Assembly: GCA_035352895.1 (NCBI GenBank)
Contig: DAOPYN010000005.1
Span: 1 to 64,000, forward strand
From: UBA5070 sp035352895
GTDB taxonomy: Bacteria; Fibrobacterota; Fibrobacteria; UBA5070
Direction: 5' to 3'
Length of the DNA: 64,000 nt
Positions 33,629 to 42,908 of the stretch are shown piece after piece. The notes under the pieces are model-generated. The model worked only from the letters and a program-made list of their open reading frames with translations. It was not told the DNA's origin and did not search any database. The position numbers and the translations under genes are program-made. Each line of letters begins with the position of its first letter. The first letter of the stretch is position 1.

Positions 33629-36234
33629 ATCGATTGGATGGCTCGGCGCGCGTTACCTTGGCAGCACTCTTGCACGACTTGGGAAAGCTTGCCGAGCGCG
33701 CTAGGGTTCCAGAGCTTTGCCAGAATCGCGAACGTTTGGCGCGGCAGGAGCAATTGGTTTGCCCGGAAGCCTGGGTAAACGGGAAGCCTTCGGGGCGAAG
33801 CACCCACAAGCATGCGGCTTGGACAGGTCTTGCCTTCGATTTCCTGGAACGACAGGGTCTCCTGCCAGATTCCATAGGGAAGGAGACTTGGCCTTTTGCC
33901 CAAGGTGAGGTCGACGATTCGATGGCCAATGCGGCTGCGATGCATCATCGACCAAGTACCTTTCTGCAGTGGATTGTAGCCACCGCCGATCGAATTGCCA
34001 GTGGTTTCGAACGAAGAGCGTTCGATGACTACAACCAATCGGAAGACCACAATCATTACTCCGCTCGGTTGAGGGTTCCATTCGAGTCCGTGCGTTTGGA
34101 TGAGGCATCGCGCACATGGACTCAGGCATACCCCCTGGATGCCCTCTCGGCAGGGGCATTGTTTCCTCGAGCCATCAAGGACGTGGAGGCGCGTTCCAAT
34201 GAAGCCGCACAAGGCGAGTACCTGAGGCTTTGGGAAGCATTGGTGGATGGGCTCAGGAAGATTCCGGCTTTGCACAGGTCCTCGCTTTCCCTGTGGATCG
34301 ACCACTTCGAATCGTTATGGCTTTCGGTGGCGCAGGCCATCCCGTCTGCGACTGCGTTCGGGACGCTACCCGATGTCAGCCTCTACGACCATTCCCGCAC
34401 TGCCGCTTGCTTGGCCACAGCCTTGTGGCGCTATCACGCCGACCAGGGACATGAAGAGACCGAATGTGTCAAAGGATTGTCTCGGCGCGAAGGTGCACAT
34501 GGTTGGCAGGAGTCGAAATTTTTGCTCATCCAAGGTGATTTTTTCGGGATCCAGGATTTCGTGTTTGCAGAAGGTGCGCAAACACAACGGCACGGAGCGA
34601 AGATCCTGCGCGGGCGTTCGTTCTCGGTTTCACTGTTGTGCGAACTGGCGTGCTTGCGGTTGCTCGAGGCTCTCGAACTTCCGGGATCCAGCCAGATCCT
34701 GAATGCAGCCGGCAAGTTCCTGGTCGTGGCCCCGAATACACAGGAAGTCCGCGAGGCCCTGGACGTGGTGCGCAGGGAGATCGAGGAGTGGTTCCTCGCA
34801 AAGACCTATGGCAAGGCCGGGATCGGACTGGCGTGGTGCGAGGCTTCGCCCGAAGACTTCGTGCCCTCCCGTTTCAGGTCGCTTCTGCAATCCCTGTTCG
34901 CTTCCCTGGAGGAATCCAAGCTCCAGCGTTTTGCCCTGACTGTGACCAGCCACGGTGCGGTCTTCGAAGCCTACCTGGATGCCTTTGTCCATGACAGGCC
35001 TTGCGCGTACACGGGCCTCCTGCCGGGCGAAGCGACGAACCGGGAAGGACTTTCCGTCTCGAGATTGGCGCTTGACCAGGTCCGCATGGGCGAGCAGCTC
35101 GTCAAGTCGGAGCGGATCCTGGTGACCCAAGGGATCCGCCTTCCTGGATCGCTGGAACTGGACTACTTCGGATACTCCGTGGGCTTCGCCCCATCCGAAG
35201 AGGCCTCGGGAAAGTATGGGCCATGGGCCAGCGAAGGGGTTCTGCGTCGTTGCTGGGATGTCTCGCTGCCAAAATCCGTCCAAGATCCGCTCTGGAACGG
35301 ATATGCCCGGCGCTGGGTCGCGGGGCATGTGCCGCGATGGGAAGGCGCCATCCCGGAAGAATGGGAGCAGGGCAAATACAAGGGCTGCGAAGAGAAGGGG
35401 GAGTTCGGGGAGATCAAGACCTTCGAACATCTGGCCTGCGAAAGCCGAACCCTCCCTGCCGAGGGTGGTTCTTGGCGCGGCCAAAGAGCCTTGGGCATCC
35501 TCAAGGGCGATGTCGACAACCTGGGCACCATTTTCCAGAAGGGGATGCAGAACCCCACCTTCGCCCGCTGGGCAGGACTTTCGCGCCAGCTCCATTTTTT
35601 CTTCGCCGTGCACCTGCCGGCTCTTTGCCGGGAAGATGCGCGATTCCACGACATTTACACGGTGTTCGCCGGGGGCGATGATTTCTTCCTGGTGGGCCCC
35701 TGGAAGGCCATTCTGGAACTTGCCGGGAAGCTGCGACAGGACTTCGCAAAATTCATCGTGCATCCTGGCATCAGCTTCTCCTGCGGCATCGCCATGGGCA
35801 AACCCGGCATGCCCTTGCGGCAGTTGGCGGGCTTGGCCGAAGATGCCCTCGAACAGGCCAAAGCCTTTCCCGGCAAGAATGCCGTCACGGCCTTTGGGCG
35901 GACCGTACCTTGGGCGGACTACCTTGCGCTCCTGCACGAGGCGGAGGAGATGAAAGAACGTTTTGCCGGTTTCTCGACTGGCTTCGTGTACGATCTCCTG
36001 CAAATTTCCGACATGGCGGATCGCCACTCGAAGGATGGGCAACCGGAAGATGGCCTCTGGGCTTCGAGGCTGGCCTATCGCGCCCAACGCGCTTTGCCCA
36101 AGCGCGAACAAACCGATCAGCTCCAAGAATTGCTCGAGCATCTCATCCATTCACCGGACACGGGGATTCGCCGGTTCAAGGGCGACTACCGCATCGCATT
36201 GTCCACCCATCTCTACCAGCAGAGGGACGCATGA
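33619..36234 (+). CDS. csm1: Type III-A CRISPR large subunit Cas10/Csm1
   Basis: An 871-residue protein with an HD nuclease domain at the N-terminus (H19-D20 in LLHDLGKLAERA, further histidines in MHHRP), a first palm domain, a zinc-finger/linker region, and a second palm with the polymerase motif FAGGDDFF (GGDD at 685-688). Both active sites look intact, so single-strand DNA cutting and cyclic-oligoadenylate synthesis are expected on target RNA binding. The GTG start lies inside the csx1 3' end and the stop overlaps csm2 as ATGA. The neighbouring Csm2-Csm5 set makes this III-A. Confidence 0.93.
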   Translation: MGLNRLDGSARVTLAALLHDLGKLAERARVPELCQNRERLARQEQLVCPEAWVNGKPSGRSTHKHAAWTGLAFDFLERQGLLPDSIGKETWPFAQGEVDDSMANAAAMHHRPSTFLQWIVATADRIASGFERRAFDDYNQSEDHNHYSARLRVPFESVRLDEASRTWTQAYPLDALSAGALFPRAIKDVEARSNEAAQGEYLRLWEALVDGLRKIPALHRSSLSLWIDHFESLWLSVAQAIPSATAFGTLPDVSLYDHSRTAACLATALWRYHADQGHEETECVKGLSRREGAHGWQESKFLLIQGDFFGIQDFVFAEGAQTQRHGAKILRGRSFSVSLLCELACLRLLEALELPGSSQILNAAGKFLVVAPNTQEVREALDVVRREIEEWFLAKTYGKAGIGLAWCEASPEDFVPSRFRSLLQSLFASLEESKLQRFALTVTSHGAVFEAYLDAFVHDRPCAYTGLLPGEATNREGLSVSRLALDQVRMGEQLVKSERILVTQGIRLPGSLELDYFGYSVGFAPSEEASGKYGPWASEGVLRRCWDVSLPKSVQDPLWNGYARRWVAGHVPRWEGAIPEEWEQGKYKGCEEKGEFGEIKTFEHLACESRTLPAEGGSWRGQRALGILKGDVDNLGTIFQKGMQNPTFARWAGLSRQLHFFFAVHLPALCREDARFHDIYTVFAGGDDFFLVGPWKAILELAGKLRQDFAKFIVHPGISFSCGIAMGKPGMPLRQLAGLAEDALEQAKAFPGKNAVTAFGRTVPWADYLALLHEAEEMKERFAGFSTGFVYDLLQISDMADRHSKDGQPEDGLWASRLAYRAQRALPKREQTDQLQELLEHLIHSPDTGIRRFKGDYRIALSTHLYQQRDA

Positions 36235-36806
36235 ACCAAGGTTACCCAGGGGAATATGGCCGTCAGCCGTCTCATTCTCGTGGAGGTGGGAACTCCTTCC
36301 ATTCGGGTGCAAGGCACGGTGGTGATTTCCCTCGCCCGGCACGCGAAGAGGTTCCGGCGCTGGACCTTACTGGCGTGGTGATCTGGCCCAAGATGTCCCC
36401 GGATCTGCTTGATTCGGTTTCCCTGAGCGTCTGTAGAACCCTGGTTGAGCGCGCAAGGCACTGGAAAAAAGACAAAGTCACCATTTGGCGTTGGGACTCA
36501 GATCATGAGGACTCTGATGCCAACAAGTCCTCCCAGTTGCGCAAGTTCTACGACGAGCTGGTCGAGTGGCAGGAAAACATCGGGTTGGATCCGAACCTCT
36601 TCGAAGAGCGGCTACCGCTGGTCATGATGCTCAAGGCCAAAGTCGCCTATGCTGAGGGGCGCAACCATGTGACGCCCGACTTCTCCCAACTGCTGGGAAC
36701 TCTCCTCGATCAGGTGCGCAAAGCGAACGACCCAAAGGCACTTCTGAACGCCAAGCTGTTCTTCGAGGCCTTCCTGGGCTTCTACAAGACCTACAACGCC
36801 AAGTGA
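36231..36806 (+). CDS. csm2: CRISPR small subunit Csm2, with N-terminal extension
   Basis: A 191-residue protein. The helical Csm2 core is residues 55-191: SQLRKFYDELVEWQENIG, PLVMMLKAKVAYAEGR and AKLFFEAFLGFYKTYNAK match the family pattern. The first 45 residues are a Gly/Arg/His/Ser-rich, low-complexity segment, making the protein longer than typical Csm2 (about 120-150). Csm2 lines the inner filament of the Csm complex and contacts target RNA. The start overlaps the cas10 stop by 4 nt. Confidence 0.85.
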   Translation: MNQGYPGEYGRQPSHSRGGGNSFHSGARHGGDFPRPAREEVPALDLTGVVIWPKMSPDLLDSVSLSVCRTLVERARHWKKDKVTIWRWDSDHEDSDANKSSQLRKFYDELVEWQENIGLDPNLFEERLPLVMMLKAKVAYAEGRNHVTPDFSQLLGTLLDQVRKANDPKALLNAKLFFEAFLGFYKTYNAK

Positions 36807-36817
36807 GGATTGCGACC

Positions 36818-37567
36818 ATGCCCACCCAACTCTTGAACATTCGTCGACTTTCTGCCACCTTGGAACTGCGCACCGGTCTCCTGGTGGGGGCTGGCGACAC
36901 CGCCATGCACATCGGCGGGGCCGACAAGACGGTGCAACGCCACCCGCACACCCGCATCCCGTACCTACCAGGCTCCAGCCTCAAGGGCAAGATGCGCTCA
37001 CTCTTGGAATGGCGCGCTGGTCTGGTGGGAACCACGAACGGTGCCCCAGTAAAGCTGGAGGATCTCCCCAAGATCACGGAAGAGTCTCGCAAGGCCCAAG
37101 CCGAGCTGATCTTGCGTCTGTTCGGCTTTCCCCCCAAGGGCGGAAAGGACACGGCCTACGAGAACGAGCTAAAGCGCATCGGCCCTTCGCGCCTTTCGTT
37201 CTGGGACTGCGATTTACAAGCCCAATGGGTGCAGGAACGCAAGGACCTGAACCAGAGCCTAACTGAGGTCAAGAGCGAGAATGCGATCAACCGCGTCTCC
37301 GGCGTTGCCGAAAATCCTCGTTTCTTCGAACGCGTCCCCGCCGGTGCCCGTTTCGATTTCACCCTGTCCTGGAAGGTCCTGGACGGCGATGATGATCTGA
37401 AGTTCAAGGCGTTCTTGTTGGAGGGCCTGCGTCTTCTGGAACTGGATGCTTTGGGTGGGCAGGGTTCTCGCGGCTATGGAAAGGTGCGATTCCTGGATCT
37501 CAAGCTGGACGGTGTGGAGTGGCTTGCGGACCTGGAAGGAATCCGTCCCTTCGCGGACGCGGCATGA
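36818..37567 (+). CDS. csm3: CRISPR RAMP protein Csm3 (backbone, target RNA slicer)
   Basis: A 249-residue Cas7-type RAMP. The family start TLELRTGLLVGAGDT leads to IGGADKTV with the slicer aspartate at D36, then IPYLPGSSLKGKMRSLLEW. The Gly-rich loop LDALGGQGSRGYGKVRF lies near residue 215. ATG at 36818 has GAGGAT 7 nt upstream; an in-frame GTG at 36803 overlapping csm2 is the alternative. Several copies would form the crRNA-binding backbone and cut target RNA every 6 nt. Confidence 0.92.
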   Translation: MPTQLLNIRRLSATLELRTGLLVGAGDTAMHIGGADKTVQRHPHTRIPYLPGSSLKGKMRSLLEWRAGLVGTTNGAPVKLEDLPKITEESRKAQAELILRLFGFPPKGGKDTAYENELKRIGPSRLSFWDCDLQAQWVQERKDLNQSLTEVKSENAINRVSGVAENPRFFERVPAGARFDFTLSWKVLDGDDDLKFKAFLLEGLRLLELDALGGQGSRGYGKVRFLDLKLDGVEWLADLEGIRPFADAA

Positions 37568-38514
37568 GGAATTTCTGCATCGGGCTAAAGCCTCAGTCGG
37601 CTTTCGGGACGCCTCTGGTGGGGGACACGCTTTTTGGGCAGGTCTGCTGGGCGGTGTGCGAGCGATGGGGTGAGGCCCGCCTCGCACAATTGCTCGATGG
37701 CTATACCAGAGGCGTTCCCTTCCTGGTCCTTTCTGATGCATTCCCCCGTGGATATCTGCCTCGGCCCCAGGTACCGGGCAGGTTCCTTCTCCGGCGGGAA
37801 CTGGGAGATGATCCTTCCCAGCGGAAGCTTCTCAAAAACAGGGCGTGGATCGACTCTTCCCTGCTCCCGAATCTCCCATCCACCCAATGGCTGGACAATG
37901 CCCGTGTGCTGGACTGGAACGAAACGGCCGAGCGTTGCCACAACAGCTTGGACCGTTCGACGGGAGCCACTGGTAGCGGGGAGTTCGCTCCGTTTTCGCA
38001 GTTGGTTCGGCGGTATGGACCGGTGGGAGTGGACCTCCATGCCGTGCTGGATCCAACTCGGTTGGGTCCTGAAGAGTTGCGACAAATTCTGACGGATATC
38101 GGATCCTTTGGCTATGGCCGCAACGCCACCACGGGCGAAGGACGGTTCGAGGTCGAGACCTTCGAGCAATCGACCGCTTTGGGGCCGGTTGCCACAGGAG
38201 GGGCGGGTATGCCCTATCTGATCCTGGCGAACATGGCGCCCCAAGGTTTGGAATGGGTGGCCGAGAAATGTTGGTACGCTCCCGAGACTCGCTTTGGTCG
38301 GCATGGCAGCCAGGCTGCCTTGTGGGGGCGGCCCTTCAAGAATCCAATCCTGATGGCGCGGACGGGTGGGGTCTTCACTCCCAAAGTCGCTCCCCTTCAC
38401 GGCTTTGTTGGACAAGGGGTTGGTGGCAGAGGGGAGCTGAGTCGGGTGATCCCTGAAACGGTCCATCAAGGGTATGCACCCGTGGTCCCCTTGCGGCTGG
38501 AGGTGGCGGCATGA
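37564..38514 (+). CDS. csm4: CRISPR RAMP protein Csm4 (crRNA 5'-handle cap)
   Basis: A 316-residue Cas5-type RAMP. It opens with FCIGLKPQSAFGTPLVGDTLFGQVCW, the Csm4 N-terminal pattern, and has the Gly-rich stretch GSFGYGRNATTGEGRF near residue 180. Csm4 binds the crRNA 5' tag and anchors Cas10. The ATG overlaps the csm3 stop, and its own stop overlaps csm5 (both ATGA). Confidence 0.9.
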   Translation: MRNFCIGLKPQSAFGTPLVGDTLFGQVCWAVCERWGEARLAQLLDGYTRGVPFLVLSDAFPRGYLPRPQVPGRFLLRRELGDDPSQRKLLKNRAWIDSSLLPNLPSTQWLDNARVLDWNETAERCHNSLDRSTGATGSGEFAPFSQLVRRYGPVGVDLHAVLDPTRLGPEELRQILTDIGSFGYGRNATTGEGRFEVETFEQSTALGPVATGGAGMPYLILANMAPQGLEWVAEKCWYAPETRFGRHGSQAALWGRPFKNPILMARTGGVFTPKVAPLHGFVGQGVGGRGELSRVIPETVHQGYAPVVPLRLEVAA

Positions 38515-40010
38515 GCTTTCTCAAGACCTATCCGTTGCGCCTCACGCCGCTTTCCCCGGTCCACATCGGCTGCGGGGACGATTACGAACCGACAAACTAC
38601 GTAATCGACGGACAGATCCTGCACGTCTTCGATCCGGCGCGGCTGTGCCTGGATGTTCGGGAACGCCAGGAGCTCATGGCTCTTTGCGACAAGCCGGGCG
38701 ATGCCGCAGTGAGGGGCCTCCAGAGCTTCTTTGCCCAGCGCAAGAAGCGTTGCATGGATGTGGCCCATGCGCGCATTCCGGTCAGCCCCGGCGTGGCGGA
38801 GAAGTACCGCGACCGCATCGGCAAGGTGGCCCAGCACGAGGGGCGTGGGAAATCAGTGAACAACGTCCTGCAGATCGCCCGCACGGCCACCAATCCGCAC
38901 GCCCAACAGCCGATCCTTCCCGGCTCGAGCCTGAAAGGTTTTCTGCGCACGGCGATCCTGGACCGTCTCAACCACGGAGAGAATCGGGCCATCGATCCGA
39001 GGAATCAGCGCCACATCCAGAATAATCTGTTGGGTGGGGAGTTCCAGACCGATCCCTTGCGCTTGGTGAAGGTTTCCGATGCCCAGGGAGAGGTGCCGCG
39101 CCGGGTGTGTTTCCAGGTGAACCGTCGCAAGAAGGATTCCACGATCGCGCAGAATCAGGAACTTTTCCTGGAGTGCCTGGCCGGAACCGCCACTGCCAGC
39201 CTGACCGGGGAGCTGACCTTGCAGGACAACCCGCGCGGCGTGGCGACGGGAGAGATTCGCGACAAAACGCCCAGCAAGTCCTTCGCTCTCCAGGAAATCG
39301 CCCAAGCCTGCAATGCATACGCCTTCCGCGAGCTCAATCGCGAATTGGCCGAATCAAGGAACAAGAGCTGGTTTCCTCCCCGGTGGAGCCAGGCGATGGA
39401 GCGCCTGATCGCATGCACCGCACTGCAAACCGGACACGTCTTCCTTACCCGGGTGGGGCGGCATTGCGGTGCGGAATCGGTGACGGTGGCAGGCTTGCGC
39501 TCCATCAAGATCATGGGGAAGAAGGGGGAGAAGCCACGACAATTGGATCATGCCCTCACCGCCTGGATGGCCGCTGACAGTAAGGGACAGGAGCGCGACC
39601 TCCTGCCGTTCGGCTGGATCCTGGTTGAGACTGGAGAGCGCGATTCGGAGATTGGACAGATTCTGCTGGAAATCGCCGCCAGCATCCCAAAAGCGACACC
39701 TGATGCCGAGGCGCCTTGTTCGGCCACATCCGCCGTGCTGCATCCGGCAGCCCTCCCTGTCGATTTCACTCCTACTCCAAAGTTGCCCGCCCGCCTGCGC
39801 CACGACAGCAAGGATCTCCCGGCGGTGGTCGTCGATGAAACCACCAAGCCCTGCCTGGTGCGATTGGATTGGGAAGGTGCTCCGGAACTTAGTCTACGTT
39901 GTTCCGGTTATGCCAACGCAAGGAATGGGGAGCGATTGCTTGTGTCGGTGAGTGAATGGGACAAGAACAAGCAACTCCCAAAGGCAGTGAGACTGCAGAG
40001 GATCTTCTGA
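38511..40010 (+). CDS. csm5: CRISPR RAMP protein Csm5
   Basis: A 499-residue RAMP capping the 3' end of the crRNA in the Csm complex. Family features are YPLRLTPLSPVHIGCGDDYEP at the N-terminus and QQPILPGSSLKGFLRTAIL near residue 130. It is longer than many Csm5 proteins (about 350-400), with the extra length in the C-terminal third. Csm5 also recruits host nucleases for 3' trimming in other systems. The start is coupled to csm4 by ATGA. Confidence 0.9.
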   Translation: MSFLKTYPLRLTPLSPVHIGCGDDYEPTNYVIDGQILHVFDPARLCLDVRERQELMALCDKPGDAAVRGLQSFFAQRKKRCMDVAHARIPVSPGVAEKYRDRIGKVAQHEGRGKSVNNVLQIARTATNPHAQQPILPGSSLKGFLRTAILDRLNHGENRAIDPRNQRHIQNNLLGGEFQTDPLRLVKVSDAQGEVPRRVCFQVNRRKKDSTIAQNQELFLECLAGTATASLTGELTLQDNPRGVATGEIRDKTPSKSFALQEIAQACNAYAFRELNRELAESRNKSWFPPRWSQAMERLIACTALQTGHVFLTRVGRHCGAESVTVAGLRSIKIMGKKGEKPRQLDHALTAWMAADSKGQERDLLPFGWILVETGERDSEIGQILLEIAASIPKATPDAEAPCSATSAVLHPAALPVDFTPTPKLPARLRHDSKDLPAVVVDETTKPCLVRLDWEGAPELSLRCSGYANARNGERLLVSVSEWDKNKQLPKAVRLQRIF

Positions 40011-40039
40011 GCAAATTCAACACTTTTTCGGAAACCTTG

Positions 40040-41674
40040 ATGCCCCTTCCCGTCGGAATCCAGGACTTCGCCCAACTGCGCGAGGCTGGTTTCCTGTATG
40101 TGGACAAGACGGGAATGGTCAAGCACTTGGTGGCCAATTCCAAGGCGGTCTTCCTGTCGAGGCCTCGGCGATTCGGGAAGTCGCTTCTGGTCGGAGTCCT
40201 CAAGGAACTGTACGAAGGGAACGAGCTGATCTTCCGCGGGCTTGACATCCACCGCGACTGGGACTGGACCAGGAAACACCCAGTGGTGCGCATTTCCTTC
40301 GGGACGGGGAAGTTCCAGGAGCGCGGAAGCTTCCGTCGTCAGGCCCAGGAAGAATTGCGAAGCCAAGCCATTCGCCATGGAGTGGAGCTCCCGGGGGAAT
40401 CCAACGAGGGAAACTTCCGTCGCCTCCTGGACGAGCTTACTCTGCGTGGCTCGCGTCCCGTCGTCTTGATCGACGAGTACGACAAACCGATCCTCCAGTG
40501 CCTGGAAGGGATGCGCCATGTGGTATCCGCATCCGATCCCGCTGTGCTGGAGGCCCACGAAGCGGATGCTTCGGTGCTGGAGGAAAATCGCCAAGAACTT
40601 CGGGCCTTCTACAGCTGTCTCAAGGATGCGGCTCCGGAATTCCTGTTCATGACAGGAGTGAGTCGCTTGGCCAAGGCAAGCGTGTTCTCGGAGCTGAACC
40701 ACCTGGAAGACATCACCTGGAACGCACGCTATGCGACCTTGTGCGGGATCACGCAGGAAGAGTTGGAACGGGACTTTTCCGGCCATCTGGTGGAGATGGC
40801 CCGCGAATTGGGAATGGACCAGGATGCCCTGCTTGCGAAACTCAAGATGGAATACAATGGCTTCCGGTTCGCTCCAAGGTCCGAGACGGTCTACAATCCC
40901 TTTTCTTCCTGCAGCAGCCTCAAGGCGCGGAATTTCGGTTCGTACTGGGCGGAAACCGGCACTCCGGAATTTTTGATCCGCTTGATGCGTCAATCCCATG
41001 TGGAGTTGGCGGATGTGGAGGGCCGACACCTGGCGATCTCGAGCATGGCCAGTCTGGATCCCGACCGGCCGGATGTGCTCCCCCTGTTGTTGCAGACTGG
41101 GTACCTCACCCTTGCGGGCTGGGAAGAGGAAGATTGCTACCGGTTGGGATTTCCCAACCGGGAGGTGCGGGTCGCGTTCGTGGAACATCTACTCAAGGCC
41201 ACCCACAACAAACGCATCGAGGTGGTCGCGCCCTTGGCCCAGTCGATGGCCAAAGCGCTTCTGGCCGGGAATCTGGAAGCCTTCTTGGGGGAGATGAAGC
41301 GGGTCTTCGCGGGGATCGCCTACCAGTTGGACGATGCCCACGAGCGCAGGTACCACGGGCTCTTCCACGCGATGTGCATCCTGGCCTTCGCGCGCAAAGG
41401 CGTTGTTCTTTCGGAGGTTCCCAACGCATTGGGCCGCTCCGACTTGGTGATCGATCTCCCCGAGTCCTGTTGGATCTTCGAGTTCAAACGCGACACGGAC
41501 TCGGCGAATGCCTTGTCGCAGATGGGGCGGAAGGAGTACGACAGCCAATGGGTGGGGCGCACCCGTTCCGATGGGGGCCCCAAGCCCGTCCGGAAGGTGG
41601 CGGTCACCTTCGGGACCGCTGCGCGCAACATCGTGGGCTGGGCTTTGGCGACGCCGGAGGAAGCGGCTCCATGA
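40040..41674 (+). CDS. AAA-ATPase-like/PD-(D/E)XK protein embedded in the CRISPR operon
   Basis: A 544-residue protein of the AAA-ATPase-like plus DUF1703-type nuclease family, often associated with mobile or defence loci. The N-terminus LPVGIQDFAQLREAGFLYVDKT is the family start; the phosphate-binding loop is RPRRFGKSLLV and Walker B is VVLIDEYDKP. Near residue 470 a PD-(D/E)XK-like core appears as GRSDLVIDLPESCWIFEFKR. It lies 29 nt after csm5, and its stop overlaps the cas6-like start as ATGA, so it belongs to the operon. An upstream ATG at 39956 inside csm5 would add 28 codons unlike the family. Its role in the CRISPR system is unknown. Confidence 0.88.
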   Translation: MPLPVGIQDFAQLREAGFLYVDKTGMVKHLVANSKAVFLSRPRRFGKSLLVGVLKELYEGNELIFRGLDIHRDWDWTRKHPVVRISFGTGKFQERGSFRRQAQEELRSQAIRHGVELPGESNEGNFRRLLDELTLRGSRPVVLIDEYDKPILQCLEGMRHVVSASDPAVLEAHEADASVLEENRQELRAFYSCLKDAAPEFLFMTGVSRLAKASVFSELNHLEDITWNARYATLCGITQEELERDFSGHLVEMARELGMDQDALLAKLKMEYNGFRFAPRSETVYNPFSSCSSLKARNFGSYWAETGTPEFLIRLMRQSHVELADVEGRHLAISSMASLDPDRPDVLPLLLQTGYLTLAGWEEEDCYRLGFPNREVRVAFVEHLLKATHNKRIEVVAPLAQSMAKALLAGNLEAFLGEMKRVFAGIAYQLDDAHERRYHGLFHAMCILAFARKGVVLSEVPNALGRSDLVIDLPESCWIFEFKRDTDSANALSQMGRKEYDSQWVGRTRSDGGPKPVRKVAVTFGTAARNIVGWALATPEEAAP

Positions 41675-42441
41675 GCTCTTCGATCTGCCTGGTGGTGGTC
41701 GCCGGGGGACTCCCGCCTCCATCGCAAGTGGTCCTGGTCACCCAACGGCTGCGGGGCGCGGTGATCCGCCAGGCGATGCGCGGCATGCTGCCGGAATCCG
41801 CGGAGATGCGTTGGGAATCCCTGGGGGATTCCATGAGACAGGAATTGTCTGGTTTGACCGGCAAGAACGCGGATGGCTCCCTGTTGCAAGGAGGCCTTCA
41901 TATGGCCTTGTTCCCCTGGTACGGAAGCGAAGGAGAGCCCGACCGTCTCTACGCATGGAAGAGGGAGGGGTTCTCCGCGATGGAATCCACCGCGTTGCTG
42001 CAGGCCGTGGCCAGGCCGATCCGGTGGGGCGAAGGCGACCGGCTGGTGCGATTGGCTCCGTTCGGACGACTGCCCTTGCCGGAATCCTGGACGGCGCCTT
42101 CACGAGAATGGCATTCACTCACGCCGTTCGTTCCCGTCGGGTCGCGATTCCGGTTCCGCACCGATGGCAGCCCCAAAAAGTCTGAGACTCCCCAGAAGCA
42201 GATTCGACTGATCGCGGGCAAGCAGGGTCTTCCCGTTCCCGAGGTGGACGTGGAGGATGCCGGCCCGGTGCGCATCCACCACACTTTGGCGTTGCGGCGG
42301 CAATCCGAGCGTTCTCCCGCCACCCATTGGCCTGGCGTGATGGCCCGGCTTTCCTTTCCCGAGCCGGTCGCGGGGCCTTTGTTTTTTGGGCATTCGGCGC
42401 ATTTCGGCTTGGGCTTGTTCGAGGCGGTTTCCGGTGCCTAA
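41671..42441 (+). CDS. Csb2-like Cas6 (predicted crRNA-processing RAMP)
   Basis: A 256-residue RAMP-like protein. Its C-terminal half resembles the Cas6-like part of type I-G (I-U) Csb2/GSU0054 proteins: EWHSLTPFVPV, LPVPEVDV, and the terminal GPLFFGHSAHFGLGLF Gly-rich loop. Candidate catalytic histidines are H in EWHSLTP and the pair in VRIHHTLALRR. No other Cas6 is present in the locus, so it is the likely pre-crRNA endonuclease. It is coupled to the ATPase gene (ATGA) and overlaps csx20 by 8 nt. The assignment is by remembered family pattern. Confidence 0.7.
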   Translation: MSSSICLVVVAGGLPPPSQVVLVTQRLRGAVIRQAMRGMLPESAEMRWESLGDSMRQELSGLTGKNADGSLLQGGLHMALFPWYGSEGEPDRLYAWKREGFSAMESTALLQAVARPIRWGEGDRLVRLAPFGRLPLPESWTAPSREWHSLTPFVPVGSRFRFRTDGSPKKSETPQKQIRLIAGKQGLPVPEVDVEDAGPVRIHHTLALRRQSERSPATHWPGVMARLSFPEPVAGPLFFGHSAHFGLGLFEAVSGA

Positions 42442-42835
42442 AACGCTTCTTTTCTTGTCGCACCGACTCACCTCCCCGCAGGAACGGGAGCTGGAAGCGC
42501 TGCACGGAGGCCAAACGTCCTTCCTGAACTTGCCCGAGAGGCTCCAGGTTCGCTTCAGTCAGGTACCGGCTGGCAAGGAGTTTCCTTGGGCATTGCTCTC
42601 GGATCTTGTGGCCTGGTTGGAGGAGCAGGCATGTTTCGGCGATCAGGCCGTGATCCAGGGGGATTGGGGCCTCACGGTGGGTTTGGTGGATGCTTGCAGG
42701 AAGCGAGGGATTCGCGCACTGCACGCCACCACCGTGCGCCAGGCTCGGGAAGTTCCCGATTCGGACGGCGGGGTGTTGCTGGAGCATGTCTTCCTTCACC
42801 AGGGCTTTCGGGAGTATCCGCCCTCCGTGACGTGA
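42434..42835 (+). CDS. csx20: CRISPR accessory protein Csx20
   Basis: A 133-residue protein matching the Csx20 pattern: PKTLLFLSHRLTSPQERELE at the start, VRFSQVPAGKEFPW, AVIQGDWGLTVGLVDAC and LLEHVFLHQGFREYPP at the end. The GTG start overlaps the preceding stop. Csx20 proteins occur with type III loci and have been proposed to degrade cyclic oligoadenylates, which would switch off the Csx1-like nuclease at the front of this operon. Confidence 0.8.
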   Translation: MPKTLLFLSHRLTSPQERELEALHGGQTSFLNLPERLQVRFSQVPAGKEFPWALLSDLVAWLEEQACFGDQAVIQGDWGLTVGLVDACRKRGIRALHATTVRQAREVPDSDGGVLLEHVFLHQGFREYPPSVT

Positions 42836-42908
42836 AAATGTGATTCTTTGACATCGACGAGGGGCCTTCGGGCCCCGGCAAATCGCTTCCAGCGCAGGGA
42901 AGGATTCC

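Noticed and set aside
36803..36817. GTG at 36803 as the csm3 start
   Set aside because: It gives the usual 4-nt overlap, but ATG 36818 has GAGGAT at ideal spacing and begins nearer the family N-terminus; kept as an alternative.
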